NCBI GenBank assembly: GCA_030159075.1
Contig: BROG01000631.1
Coordinates: 124,001 to 188,000 of the forward strand
Direction of reading: 5' to 3'
Source of the DNA: Atrina japonica
Taxonomy: Eukaryota; Mollusca; Bivalvia; Pterioida; Pinnidae
Length of the DNA stretch: 64,000 nucleotides
Program-made: the position numbers and the translations under genes
Notes under the pieces: generated by a model
Told to the model about the DNA's origin: nothing
The model's database searches: none
The model's input: the letters and a program-made list of their open reading frames with translations, nothing else
Shown: one piece after another, positions 37,901-48,341 of the stretch
Numbering within the stretch: position 1 is the first letter of the stretch
Layout of the letters: each line of letters opens with the position of its first letter

Positions 37901-39455
37901 TAAATTATTCTCATTAAAATTTTTTATAAAATATTATTAATTATATTTCATTCATTTCTATTTAATTTTATTTCTTAATATTGTTTAATTCAATATTACA
38001 TTAATTTATTTATTTAGTCAATTTATATATTATTTATTAATTGTAAATTCATTTATATATTTTTTTTTATATTATTGAATAAATATTTATCATTATTTTA
38101 ATATTTTATATTTTATTATCAATTATATTCTTTTATTTGTATTATTAACATTTTTCATATTTTTTTTCTAAAATTTTTAAATTACTCATTTTAGTATTTA
38201 TTATACATTTCAATTTTTATTTATTTTTCATACTCATTTACATCATTTTTAGTTTATTTACTCATACCTCATCATAATAATTTTCATTACAATATTTATT
38301 TTATTATTATTTTTTATTCTTTAATTATATTCATTTAATTAATAAATTCATTTTCATTTTTGTTTTATTTTATTTTTGATTTTTAATATTTTATTAATGA
38401 ATTTATAAAATTTTTTTTCCAATTTTTTTATTAATTTTTTTTCATTATTAAATGATTTTTTAATTTTTTTATATTATAGATTTTCATTCATTAAATTTTT
38501 TAAATTTTTAATTATTTTCATTTTCCATTAATTTATTTTTTAATTATTCATATTTTTTCAATTTTTATTATTCATTTTATAAAATTTATTAGTTTTATAT
38601 TATTATTACATTTTATTAAATTATCACCATTATTTTTTTTAATTTTTATATATATATAAATTTATTAATTAGAAATTTTTATTGTATTTATTCAGTTATT
38701 TTTAATAATTTTTTTTTAATTTTAATTCTTTATTTTCTATATTTTTTAATAAATGTTTATTTTTATTTTTTTAATTTTTAAATATCAATATTATTTCATT
38801 TATATTTTCATATTATTTTTTTTTTTAATTTTTAGTTTTTTTTTTTATTCATAATTATTATTTATTTTTTATTATAAAAATAATATTTATTTTTATATTC
38901 ATATATTTTATTATTTTATTTATTTTATAGTTATTTAATTATTGTTCATTTTATTTTTTTATATATTATTTTTTTTTAATTTTTTAACATTAATCAAATA
39001 TTTATATGTTTTTTTTCATTATTTGTTATTCATTTTTTTATTATATTTTTTATGATTTTTTATATAAATTTTTATTTATATATTTATTTTATTATTTTTA
39101 TTTTTTATAATTCATTTTTTTTTTTTATTCATTTTATCATTTATTAAAATTTTATATTTATCATTTTACATATCATATTTTCATATTATTTCATATTTCT
39201 TCATTTTTATTTTTAAAATCAAATTTTTTCAATTAAAATTATCATTTTTTCACATTTATATATTTAAAATTTTTTTTTCAATTTTATTATCATATTAATC
39301 TTATTCAATTTATTTTTCATATTTTTATATATTATAATTCATATATCAATTTAATTTTTTAGTTTATTTCATTCATTATAATATTTTAATTTTATTTATA
39401 AATTTAATTTAATTATAGTATAATTATATTTTTCATTTTTTTATATTTATTTTAG
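34915..39455. repeat. 4.5-kb T/A block with almost no G on the plus strand
   Basis: Continuous low-complexity sequence of T runs (up to about 12) separated by short A or AT groups, with occasional C and very rare G. It has no sustained period, although TTTTA-like words dominate. Both borders are abrupt: ordinary sequence ends near 34915 and resumes at GTTAAAAAATCCAGCC near 39455. Phe/Ile/Tyr-rich open frames inside are spurious. Strand bias is strong (T over A, C over G). If the 41.9-kb and 28.7-kb exons are joined, it sits in their intron and is A-rich in the sense strand. Confidence 0.95.
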
Positions 39456-39499
39456 TTAAAAAATCCAGCCAAAGCAATGAAACAAGCCTTGCATGAGAG

Positions 39500-40045
39500 A
39501 ATACACATGTATAATATTATTTCTGGGTCACTACTAATGAATGTTCATTCATCAAGCTTGGAGTATAGAGTGATGAAAGTCCTTTACAAAGCTCTGGGTA
39601 TACAGATTGAAAATCCTTTACCAACCTTTCAGCACACAGAGACTTTAGTGAATGTCCTTTAATAAGCTCTGGACATATACATGTAGAGTGAAAGTTCTTT
39701 ACAGAGTTTTTGGCATATAGAGTGAAAGTCCTTCACCAAGCTCTGGGCATAAAGAGCAAATTACTTTAGTGACTTTACCAAGCTCTGGACATACAAAGTG
39801 AAAGTCATTCACCAAGCTCTGGACAAATAGAGTGAAAGTACTTCACCAAGCTCTGGGCATGCATACACTGTATTTACCAAGCTCTCAGTCTGGGAATACA
39901 GAGTCAAAGTCCACTGATCACTAAGCTCTGAGCATGCATACATTGTACATACAGAGTAAGAGTCCTTCACCAAGATCTGGGCATATAGACTGAAATTCCT
40001 TTACCAAGCTTTGGGTATACAGAGCGAAAGTCAGTCTGGGTATCT
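39500..40045. repeat. ~40-50 bp degenerate tandem array
   Basis: About a dozen units contain CACCAAGCTCTGGGCATA then 'AGAGTGAAAGTCCTT'. It directly adjoins the right border of the T/A block. Copies differ in length and have drifted. Confidence 0.85.
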
Positions 40046-40734
40046 TTTCAGAATTATACTTTTAAATCTGAAGTCCATTTTCATAGTGAATGTAGTGGGC
40101 ATGTAACCCTGCTGTACTCTGTTCTCACATGAGTCAATGGCATGGCCGGGTCATTACTTATAAGTTACATACAGCAATGATAAAACAAAATACAACTATA
40201 TTTTATTGCTCTACACTGTTTGTTAAATTGAGTTGCACTGAACTGGAAATAATGGGAAGACAAAACAGTAAAAATAAGTCGACAACAAAATAGATAATTT
40301 AAAGTAAGACCTGGTATACACAAATGTAAAACAAAGAATCGCTGATGCAAAACAAAACAATACTAGGCTACATGTATATAGCCAGTTGTTAAACAATTGA
40401 AAATTGGGTTGGTGCAAGCAGTAGTTTTTATTAATCTCACTGACAATAAAACAACAAAATACCATGAGCATTTGTATTCACTTTGTGCACATAAGCATTG
40501 ATATATTGGTACAAAATGAGTACTGGTACAAGTATAATGCCCCTACCAATACCATACATGTACCTCTAATATGACAACTTTCTGATTGTCACTGCTAGTA
40601 CTACAGGGGTTTTCTTGTTAAAATCTTTCAAGATTTGATATCACAATATAAAATAAGCTAACTGATAAAAAAAAATGTACGTGTGTGAGCCTCTAAGACT
40701 TGGGTACATGTACATGTACATAGGCTAAAACTGT
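40046..40734. other. no gene recognised
   Basis: Nondescript sequence; short minus-strand open frames have no domain. Confidence 0.4.
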
Positions 40735-40992
40735 TTGCTGTTGTTTAACATCCCACTCAAAAATATTTCACTCATATGGAGATATCACCAAATGCCAGCC
40801 AAGGACTTCCAATTTTTGCCTACATGTATGCTCAGCACTTACTGCCACTGAGCAGTGAAGGTTCCTTAATATGCCGACACCTACTGTGACATGGGACCTC
40901 GGTTTTTACCGTCTCATCCGCAGGGCAGGAAACCAACCTGTCGCTGACCAGACAAGAGTCGAGTGCACTACCGACTGAGCCAGGCTGGCTCC
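40735..40992 (-). mobile_element. tRNA-headed SINE, family B
   Basis: Read on the minus strand: GGCTCAGTCGGTAGTGCACT (box A-like head) through CCGAGGTCCCATGTCACAG to the tail TCTCCATATGAGTGAAATAT and GAGTGGGATGTTAAACAAC. Fragments of the same family occur at 22265-22360 and 31040-31090. The tail is similar in plan to that of family A (CATATnACTGAAAnATTnTTGAGTG), suggesting a shared 3' domain. Confidence 0.75.
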
Positions 40993-41874
40993 ATAGGCTA
41001 AAACAGTAAAAGGGTGAATTTTTTCCTTTAAGCCAGTACAATCACATGTCTAAAATTTGTTCACTGACTTTATTTACAATATTTTGCCATATTTGTCAAA
41101 TATTTCACTGTTAATCAATACAAATGAAAATATTTTACAGTTTTCTTATTCTTCATGCAAAAGCATCATAGAGCCTTTGATTTTGAGCCTAAAACTAAAT
41201 TTTGTACTGTATAAACAAGTCCACTGAAAGGTATAGTTAACAGACAGCAAACAAGCAGCTAGTTTATAAAGAAAGCTAATTAACATCACCCACAGTATAG
41301 GACTTATCTGCATGTGTTTGTGCTAGTAGTTGGAACAAATATTTGTTTATATCAGTAACACATATCAGAGAACTTGACCCTACTAATTATCTCAAATTTT
41401 GTGAACAGATAATAAATCGATCATTAATACTTTTTTGTATGAAAATATTCTAGATCCTTATTTCATTCAATAAAAAATATATCACAAAATAAGCATAACC
41501 ATCAAAGCATTTTTACAAATATGATATTAAAAGTATTTTGATACGACCCCTTTCTATTACCGGAAGTCGTAAGTTGCTACAACAAACCACCATTTTGAAT
41601 AACAAATTGAATTACAGGTAGTTGGTATCTTAGACGCAAATATCGCAGTTATAACTTATACATGTTATCGATCAATGAATTAATTACTCATTATATTTAC
41701 AATAAAATATGCAATACAAGTAATACATTTGCAATGAAATAATAAGTGCCCCAAGCCGCCACTGACAGGAGGCCATCTCAAAACAACAACACGTGCTTTG
41801 ACAATCCACGGAGCCACTTAGGGGGAATTTTTCTTAAGTTATCGTTACAATTTTGTAAATAAACAGTTACGTAC
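40993..41874. promoter_or_regulatory. intron 1 start with candidate regulatory motifs
   Basis: Mostly nondescript, but contains ACCGGAAGT (ETS-type) at 41559-41567, ACCACCATTTT and GGCCATCT (YY1-like, near 41587 and 41772) and CACGTG near 41791. Such a cluster directly downstream of a first exon may be part of a promoter. Motif occurrence alone is weak evidence. Confidence 0.25.
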
Positions 41875-42327
41875 CTTATCCTTCAGTTGTTGGGCAACTG
41901 ACCCCTGTATAACTAAAGGTCTTTTTATTGTCTCCAATTCTAAAATTCCTTCCACAGTCCCTAGAGTGAGCCTCCTGGGATGTTTAACACTTTCGAAGAA
42001 GGTCTCCTCATCTTCATACAAATTTACATTATTTCTTGATAAACCAGCCTGTGTCGCTGGTCTCTGATTTACATCGCTCTTATCCAACAAAGTACCCCCG
42101 GTGGCAGCTGTAGATGGTCTTTGGATATCGCCGAGAATATTCATAGAATAACATTGTATATTCGCTGAGGCTGAGCTTGGTCTGACAACCTTTTTTCTGG
42201 TTCGTACCGAGCCCGTGGTGGGCCGGCTCGGAGGCATGATGACTTTTAAAGGTGTCCTGTAAGGTATATTTGTTAACAAAAGCTCCTCACTTTCACTGAT
42301 AAACTTTCGACGATCATGGGTAGTCAA
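41875..42327 (-). CDS. first coding exon, unknown Ser/Pro/Arg-rich protein
   Basis: 453 bp (151 codons) from ATG 42327 (MTTHDRRKFISESEELL) to QLKDK with donor AAG|GTACGT in phase 0. The middle is basic and Ser/Pro-rich (RTRKKVVRPSSASAN, QRPSTAATGG), followed by an acidic patch (LYEDEETFFES) and HPRRLTLGTVEGILELE. No known domain is seen; the length and bias are typical of a disordered N-terminus. The long open frame, good donor and CACGTG 70 bp upstream support a real first exon. It may start a separate gene, or a long isoform of the EF-hand/WD40 gene further downstream on the same strand. No complete exon chain could be built to decide. Confidence 0.6.
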
Positions 42328-42394
42328 CGTCCATGGGCTTCTACAAAACTTCCTGTGACCCGCAAGGTCACTATTCGTCGCTTCGTTTCTGTGT

Positions 42395-42400
42395 CACGTG
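42395..42400. promoter_or_regulatory. E-box CACGTG upstream of first exon
   Basis: The palindrome TCACGTGA lies about 70 bp upstream of the ATG at 42327, in a locally less AT-rich stretch (GTCGCTTCG). It is a plausible proximal promoter element for bHLH-Zip factors, based on motif and position only. Confidence 0.3.
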
Positions 42401-43344
42401 ATATGAAAAAAAAATCAAAACAAAAATAATCTTATATCATAGACGAATTATCGGTAAGATAAATGAACAAATTATAATTGATTTGTATTTCTTCACTCCT
42501 TTAAACTGGAATATTTAAAACAAGTCGCTCCATATACATGCAATAGCCTACCCATTGATCCAATGAAATCAAATGCATGGCTGCACGGATAGGTCTATAG
42601 ATCTATATGCTAAGTGTTTTGCGACTTAAAGTTAAAATCACTTAGGTTATAAATTACAAATAAATGGCAACAATAACTATGCCTTGAAGACAAGTACATT
42701 TCCATATCAATAGAGCTTTTCAAGTCTAGATGTAATATACAGTCGGAGACCTTTTCGAGATCTGATCTCGGGGGTACCTCCGACAATTGAATTGTAGGCA
42801 TATTTTGCATTTTTTTTTTATTTCAGCATCGGAAATAAATAAATACATTTCAAACTTAAATGTATCAATTTCCTTGATTTTAGGTCTCTTTCACAAAGGT
42901 GCCGAAATAAAATTCTCCGGCGCCTGACAACGACCAGCTCTTCAAATTTCCTTAGATACCATGTGTTTTTTGTCAATCCGGTGAAACGATCAAGAACATA
43001 TTAAAATAATTCACGAAAAGTACAGATTAAAGTAAATAAATTAAACGCAAAATTTAAATAAATTTTAAATAAATAAACTTTTTTGACGTAATTTCTTTTA
43101 TCACACAGCCAAATTTTTTTTAATACTTGATTTTTTCAAAGCAATAGTTATAATTCTTGAATAATTGATTTTCCGGAATCCGTACTTACAATTATTACCA
43201 AAGATTTATCTCTAAACAACCTGATTTATTCATTTCATTTCGATATCTCTTTTATTGCATGATTCCCGGATCGGTCTTTAAGACGAACGATTCTTCTTAC
43301 TTCCTACACAAGCTGGGATGGTACAAGAACGATTTGGGAGATTG
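42401..43344. other. intergenic, nothing recognised
   Basis: Upstream of the minus-strand first exon. No exon on the plus strand has convincing borders. Confidence 0.4.
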
Positions 43345-43466
43345 TGTCATGTTTTAATTTGTTATTTACCCCCCAAGTAAATTAAAAAATTAAAACATGA
43401 CAACTTCATGTTTTAATTTGTGTATTTATCCTCCCACAGAGTAAATTCAAAAATTAAAATATGACA
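43345..43466. repeat. two tandem hairpins
   Basis: TGTCATGTTTTAATTTG pairs with AAATTAAAACATGACA (43345-43402). The second unit (43406-43466) repeats the fold with ATGTTTTAATTTG and AAATTAAAATATGACA. The spacer between arms contains TATTTACCCCCC or TATTTATCCTCC. Two head-to-tail copies of one inverted repeat. Confidence 0.8.
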
Positions 43467-44175
43467 ATCGTATAGATATAGTTTCTATTCAAGATATTCT
43501 GGCTCAGCGATTAACAAACAAAATGTTTCACGTAAAAACTATTTTGTAATATTACATTATTTGAAATACATGTATATCAGAAATAAAAATGAGTGCATAA
43601 TATTCAGAAAAAATACATATTTTCAACTCTTTCCTTGGTATCTATTTATTTTCCTCACCACTGAATTATTTCTACATTCAAATTCGTCTTTGCATCATTG
43701 AAAAAATATTTCTTCCGGGTTCCAATGTTATAAGATAGCTGATGAATACATAGTACATTGTACTTGTAACCAACACGATGCCATAAAGAAAAACGAAATA
43801 ATATATATCAACCCAAAATAGACGAATGACAGACACAGGAATTTGCATTGTTATGCTATGCATTTTAAAATCCAATCCCCGGCAATGAAGCCGCGCGTCC
43901 GTGGGTGAAAACTGGCCCCAGAGCGTAATAAGACGCTTTGGATTCTATTTATAAACCCACGGAGAATATGTTAAATCACATGTTTTAAATTTGTTTTTCA
44001 TTATTTTACATATCTGTAGAACTTACTGTTCAACGCACCAAGTAATTAGCCTACAAAAACACGAATCTACGCGAAAATAAACAAAATCTGGATTTTCCTA
44101 TAAAGTAAAATAAAAGGATAATATTAAAAATAATGCATAAATAATAAAATAAATAAATAAAAATAAAAACATAAG
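43467..44175. other. intergenic, nothing recognised
   Basis: A minus-strand open frame (43678-43875, hydrophobic, 65 codons) has no recognisable family or splice context. Confidence 0.4.
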
Positions 44176-44179
44176 ACTG

Positions 44180-44181
44180 AG

Positions 44182-44276
<95 letters not shown>

Positions 44277-44281
44277 TAAAA

Positions 44282-44370
<89 letters not shown>
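44180..44370. repeat. (AT)n microsatellite with palindromic interruptions
   Basis: An AT dinucleotide run with TTTTATAT, TAATATAT and AAAATATATATTATAT interruptions at 44239-44291. Long Ile-Tyr frames are artefacts. Confidence 0.95.
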
Positions 44371-44371
<1 letters not shown>

Positions 44372-44429
44372 TTTTTATGTCTCATGTCAAATGTACATTA
44401 CTTTTACCCATTTTAAAATTATGCCGAAT

Positions 44430-44535
44430 TGCCCTTTTAAAAGTCTTAGACCGTTATGACCGAGAATCGAACTTCGGACCTCTCCCTTACAATGCGACGA
44501 ACACTCTACAACTAAAACATTTTTTAAACTTAGTA
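44430..44535 (-). mobile_element. tRNA-like SINE head or tRNA pseudogene
   Basis: On the minus strand: TTTTAGTTGTAGAGTGTTCG, then GGGAGAGGTCCGAAGTTCGA and TTCTCGGTCATAACGG. The spacing of the A-like and B-like boxes suits a tRNA-derived sequence. The D stem is broken, so it is not a functional tRNA. Confidence 0.55.
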
Positions 44536-45017
44536 CATGTGTTTACGACAATTTCTCATCTTCTCCCAATCAGAGCTTAAATAAATTAGAACTAAACATA
44601 CGCTAAACAAGAAGTTTTTCTGTTTCGCATTTTCGAACGCCTTCGACCTCTCGTTGCTGTATCCGCCTGTGATTTATTTTCCATGCCTGGGACCTTTATA
44701 GTATTTGGGGTTCCGTCACAGGATATGTCCCTCAAATGGCACCCGTTCTTGATTTGGCATCAATATCACTTTATGTCTATACCAGCGCCACGCAGTGTTA
44801 CCAGGACGGCGTGACAGACAAAAGACGTGGCAACCAACGAGCTTTAGCAACATTCCTATGACGTCACAGATATTGAGATGACGGCGTATACGGTACGAGC
44901 ATTTATCCATTGAAGAACTTTTTTTAGCATTCTACCGTATTTTATTTATGAACAGCATGGTGACAAAAGTGAGTAAACATTTTAATTTTCTCAATAAATT
45001 TCTTATAATTGGCATGT

Positions 45018-45110
45018 TTTGAAGCATCTTCCCAAGTCAAGGTTTTTCAATCCACTCCGTTACTGACACGACGTGGATCAGAAAACCTTGACTTGTAAAG
45101 ATGGTTTTGA
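45018..45110. ncRNA. pre-miRNA-sized hairpin, candidate
   Basis: The arm CATCTTCCCAAGTCAAGGTT / TTTCAATCCAC (45025-45055) pairs with GTGGATCAGAAAACCTTGAC / TTGTAAAGATG (45073-45103). A short terminal loop (CCGTTACTGACACGA) is itself closed by CGT/ACG. The stem of about 31 bp has only a few mismatches, and the total is about 80 nt. This fits a microRNA precursor, but also a young MITE remnant. No known miRNA is recognised, and either strand could be transcribed. Confidence 0.4.
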
Positions 45111-46075
45111 AGTTGCTGCTTTCGTTTTGAATTCCCGTTCTTTTATTTTATAATACTGACGAGTTTTGAAAAATACACAATTTTAATGTCTCTTTTAATA
45201 TGTGCAAATAGGACATTGTGATGTGAAGAATTTATTGAAATTCATATCAGCCTGTTTAAATTGCTGGATCTCGAAAACAGACAGTTTTAACATTATGAGC
45301 AAAATATGCGCAATGAAACTGTTATACATTTTTTAGTTTTAACGTACGAATTTTGTCCGCATACTGCACATGTATATAAATTGTTGACTTATTGTATCAA
45401 CATAGTGTACAGTGAACATGTATATAAATTGTTGACCAATTTTGTCGACATACTGTACAGTGTACATGTATATACATTAATTGTTTTGCAAGATATCAAT
45501 GGCAACATTTAGCAAGATAGAAACTGCAACTTTTATTGTTGATCATTGTTATGCAATCTAAAATGAAACGTTAGGAACTTCATATAGTCTAATGATAAAT
45601 TAATGTAGAACAGTATATTGAATACATAGAGTGATAGCTAACAGTTCGCTAGGGGACTGGTACTTCTTTCATTTCAACTTGACATATTCTGCAGCCTATT
45701 AATGAATATGTGTTTCAAAGTAAAAAGTCAACAGACGGCTATTCGTTCTGGAATGTTCATCTCCATTTATTTATTATTTAACAACATCAGGACAACAATA
45801 GTGTCATTTCTGATATATCTTGTATTATGTATAGATTTCTGGTTAGGTCTAAATGGTTCTCCAGAAGTTCTGTAAAGTTTAAATGATAAGGTTAAACTTC
45901 AATAGTTTTCGCCAAATGTATGACACATGGTTTTCCAGACGACATTCAATTGTGACGTCATAATCACGCAAATGTTTGACGGGTCATTCAATTGTGACGT
46001 CATAATAGAAAAGTCTGCCAAAAGGTGTCGTATTGAGCCTTTCATGAAAGGTCAAATAAGCATATAATTAGCAAT
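45111..46075. other. intergenic with small repeats
   Basis: At 45368-45480 a unit of about 54 bp (ACATGTATATAAATTGTTGA) is repeated two and a half times. At 45942-46005 the phrase TTCAATTGTGACGTCATAAT occurs twice; it contains TGACGTCA, a CRE-like palindrome. No gene. Confidence 0.5.
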
Positions 46076-46150
46076 GGGCTTGTCTGTGGTTGAGTGGTAA
46101 GAACATCACTTCTTCCGGTCAGCAACGGTTCGAGCCTCGCTAGAACCAAA
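46076..46150 (+). mobile_element. tRNA-like fragment
   Basis: GTCTGTGGTTGAGTGGTAAG (box A-like) and AACGGTTCGAGCCTCGCTAG (box B-like) are about 45 bp apart. T-stem pairing fails, so it is a pseudogene or SINE head rather than a tRNA gene. Confidence 0.5.
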
Positions 46151-47033
46151 GTAGAATACATGTGAAGTTTGCATTTTTACTCCCATGGTTCAAACGGACT
46201 CTTGCTTGGTACATCGTCGATTCAAAACTGACAATCCAATTAAATCTGACACGAGATATACCCGTGTTAAACTGCAAATTCAGGTTGAAAATTTGTGAAA
46301 CCGTAATTTTGTTTACTGTTATTCATACGCTCGAAACAAAAGAATTCACAGGAGACTGCAACTTTTTTCTTTTAATGAAAGATCTTTGTAAAAAAAAGGC
46401 ACTATTTTTCCCGTCATGATTTCTGAATTATTGTACAGGATAAAATGGACAATAACATATACACGATGAAGATATTCCTACGATATCCATTTGTGTCACA
46501 CACTTGTGCATTTGTTTGTTATTGTTGATCTCGAAGAATTCCCGCGATTCTGTCCGGACAATTTACCGCTAATTACGAAAATAGCTGCCACTGGAAATAT
46601 AGTTCATTGTTTTCAGTTTACAAGAAAATGTCGAATTTATTTGATTACACAGACTGTTTATGAAGATAATTAAATGATAAAATGGAGAGAATATTAAAGA
46701 AAATATTACCTGAGATAGTTACCCATAAGCGAAACATTATTATAAATTCATACGCGCCAAGTTGATGTTTACAAGTGGAATCTCAAATGTTGACTGACAT
46801 ATAGATTTACGCGTGTTTTAATTATACAATCACTTGCGCTGTTCATTTAGGTCACAAATGACACGTATTTCTCTGTGTATTTACGTGCTACACTCACTTC
46901 TGTAGATCTTACAGGCATTGCATAAGAAAAGTAGTATCATTCGTCACCATATTTCAGTACATTCAGTACCTTGGTTAGAACAAACTGTTAAATGTTTAAT
47001 ATTCAAAGAATGTTGCAAATTATATTCTTGTGT
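46151..47033. other. intergenic, nothing recognised
   Basis: Short plus-strand open frames (46162-46419, 46491-46673) have no domain or splice support. Confidence 0.4.
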
Positions 47034-47235
47034 TATGCTAGGGCATGCTCCTCTTACGAATGTTTTATTTCTGAGAGCCAAACGACTCGCCAGTAAACTA
47101 CTCACATAGTGATATGTTGTTCAACGCTTGAAATCGTCACTAAGAAAGTTTTATGGTCGATAAGGGGATCTTATTAAACAATATGAAATCTTCTTCTCAA
47201 GAATTTTAGGTAGTATTTTGGAGCACGACCATATA
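47034..47235 (+). pseudogene. Penelope-like RT, 3' (thumb) fragment
   Basis: Matches 50229-50427 base by base with scattered changes (ATGCTAGGGCATGCTCCTCT versus ATGCCAGGGCATGCTCTTTT; TTTTATGGTCGATAAGGGG versus CTTTATGGTCGATACGGGG). The frame is broken by a stop after the K-L-L-T motif and by later frameshifts. It represents only the C-terminal end of the reverse transcriptase. Confidence 0.75.
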
Positions 47236-47239
47236 GCAT

Positions 47240-47870
47240 ATACAAACTGATTTTGAGCTATCATATTTATATTGGATACCTAAACTTCACAAAACCCCAT
47301 ATAATCAAAGGTAGATAGCAGGATCCAGCAAATGTTCTACAAAACCTTTATCTTTACTACTTACCAAGATACTGACAGCTGTTAAGGAGAAACTTCAACA
47401 ATTATTCCAGAAGAGGTGTAAATCAGACGTGGAAATCTAGCGGTGTCCTTTAATTTGACATATATCGACGACGTTTTGTCAATTAATAATGACAATTTTC
47501 ATATATATGCCAATGCGATATAAATTAAAGATACAACAGAATCAAGCACACACGCTTCATAATTATACATTTCACTTACTATAGACACAGACGGGAAATA
47601 AACAACTAAGCTATACGACAAACGCAAATATTTCGGCTTTCCCATGTTAAATTACCTACATTTAAGTAGTAATATCCCACAATCACCCGCATATAGAGTT
47701 TATGCGGTATTTCACAAATGATCCGATATGCTCGGGCGTGTTCAACATATGAACATTTCATATACAGAGGTAAAATACTCATCGACAAATTATTGACACA
47801 GTGATATCGAAAACCGCGTTTGATGTCAACGTTCCGCAAATTTTACAGTCGGTATAATAGTCTCGTTTGC
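47240..47870 (+). pseudogene. Penelope-like RT fragment with internal deletion
   Basis: The left part (47262-47405) corresponds to the fingers region (TGGATACCTAAACTTCACAA, AGCAGGATCCAGCAAATGTT) of the minus copy at 49360-49500. It then jumps to the region just before motif C (AGCGGTGTCCTTTAATTTGA) and follows the minus copy down to about 48380. Motif A and motif B are therefore deleted. Many stops and frameshifts. Confidence 0.75.
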
Positions 47871-47894
47871 GATTAATCTAAACACGGCTTCATT

Positions 47895-48155
47895 GCGGAG
47901 TCATCTAAGTGTTCTACCAAGCCTTTATCTATTTTGCCTACCAAACGTCTAACACGTATTAAACAAGGTCTTCAGAAGTACTGTATGACGACTTACTTAA
48001 GAAGCGGAGTCAATCAGATGTGGATCCTAAAGAATTCAAAGGAATTGTTGGAACATTTAAAACTTCCAAATTTCATACATCTTACAAGCATCAAGTCTTT
48101 TGATTTTTCGACCCTTTACACAACAATCCCTCATCAAAAACTCAAAACAGATTAA
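47895..48155 (+). pseudogene. Penelope-like RT fragment, fingers to motif A
   Basis: A plus-strand frame opening near 47934 has SGVNQMWILKNSKELLEHLK, then FDFSTLYTTIPHQKLK (motif A with the catalytic Asp), and stops. It corresponds to 49190-49420 of the minus copy. It is truncated at both ends; the right end meets a different repeat at about 48160. Confidence 0.8.
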
Positions 48156-48199
48156 CATATAGAAATCAATAGGATGTTCTGGACATAGATACAAATCCG

Positions 48200-48341
48200 G
48201 TAAAAATGGACAAACACGGACCTCTGGAAACCAAGAGGTGGGATCAGGTGCCATGGAGGAGTAAGCATCCCCTGTCGACCGGTCACACCCGCCGTGAGTC
48301 CACAGTCAAGTCCAATGAAACAGGTGAGGAGTGTATCCTCG
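48200..48341 (+). repeat. dispersed repeat segment shared with 9.4 kb
   Basis: Contains GAGGTGGGATCAGGTGCCAT and GGAGGAGTAAGCATCCCCTG, matching 9434-9480 (AAGTGGGATCAGGAGCCCTG, GGAGGAGTAAGCATCTCCTG). It lies between oppositely oriented reverse transcriptase pieces and may be a retroelement terminal segment. Confidence 0.55.

Noticed and set aside
35000..39400. Phe/Ile/Tyr-rich open frames in the T/A block
   Set aside because: They only reflect composition (TTT, ATT, TAT codons) and have no initiation or splice context.
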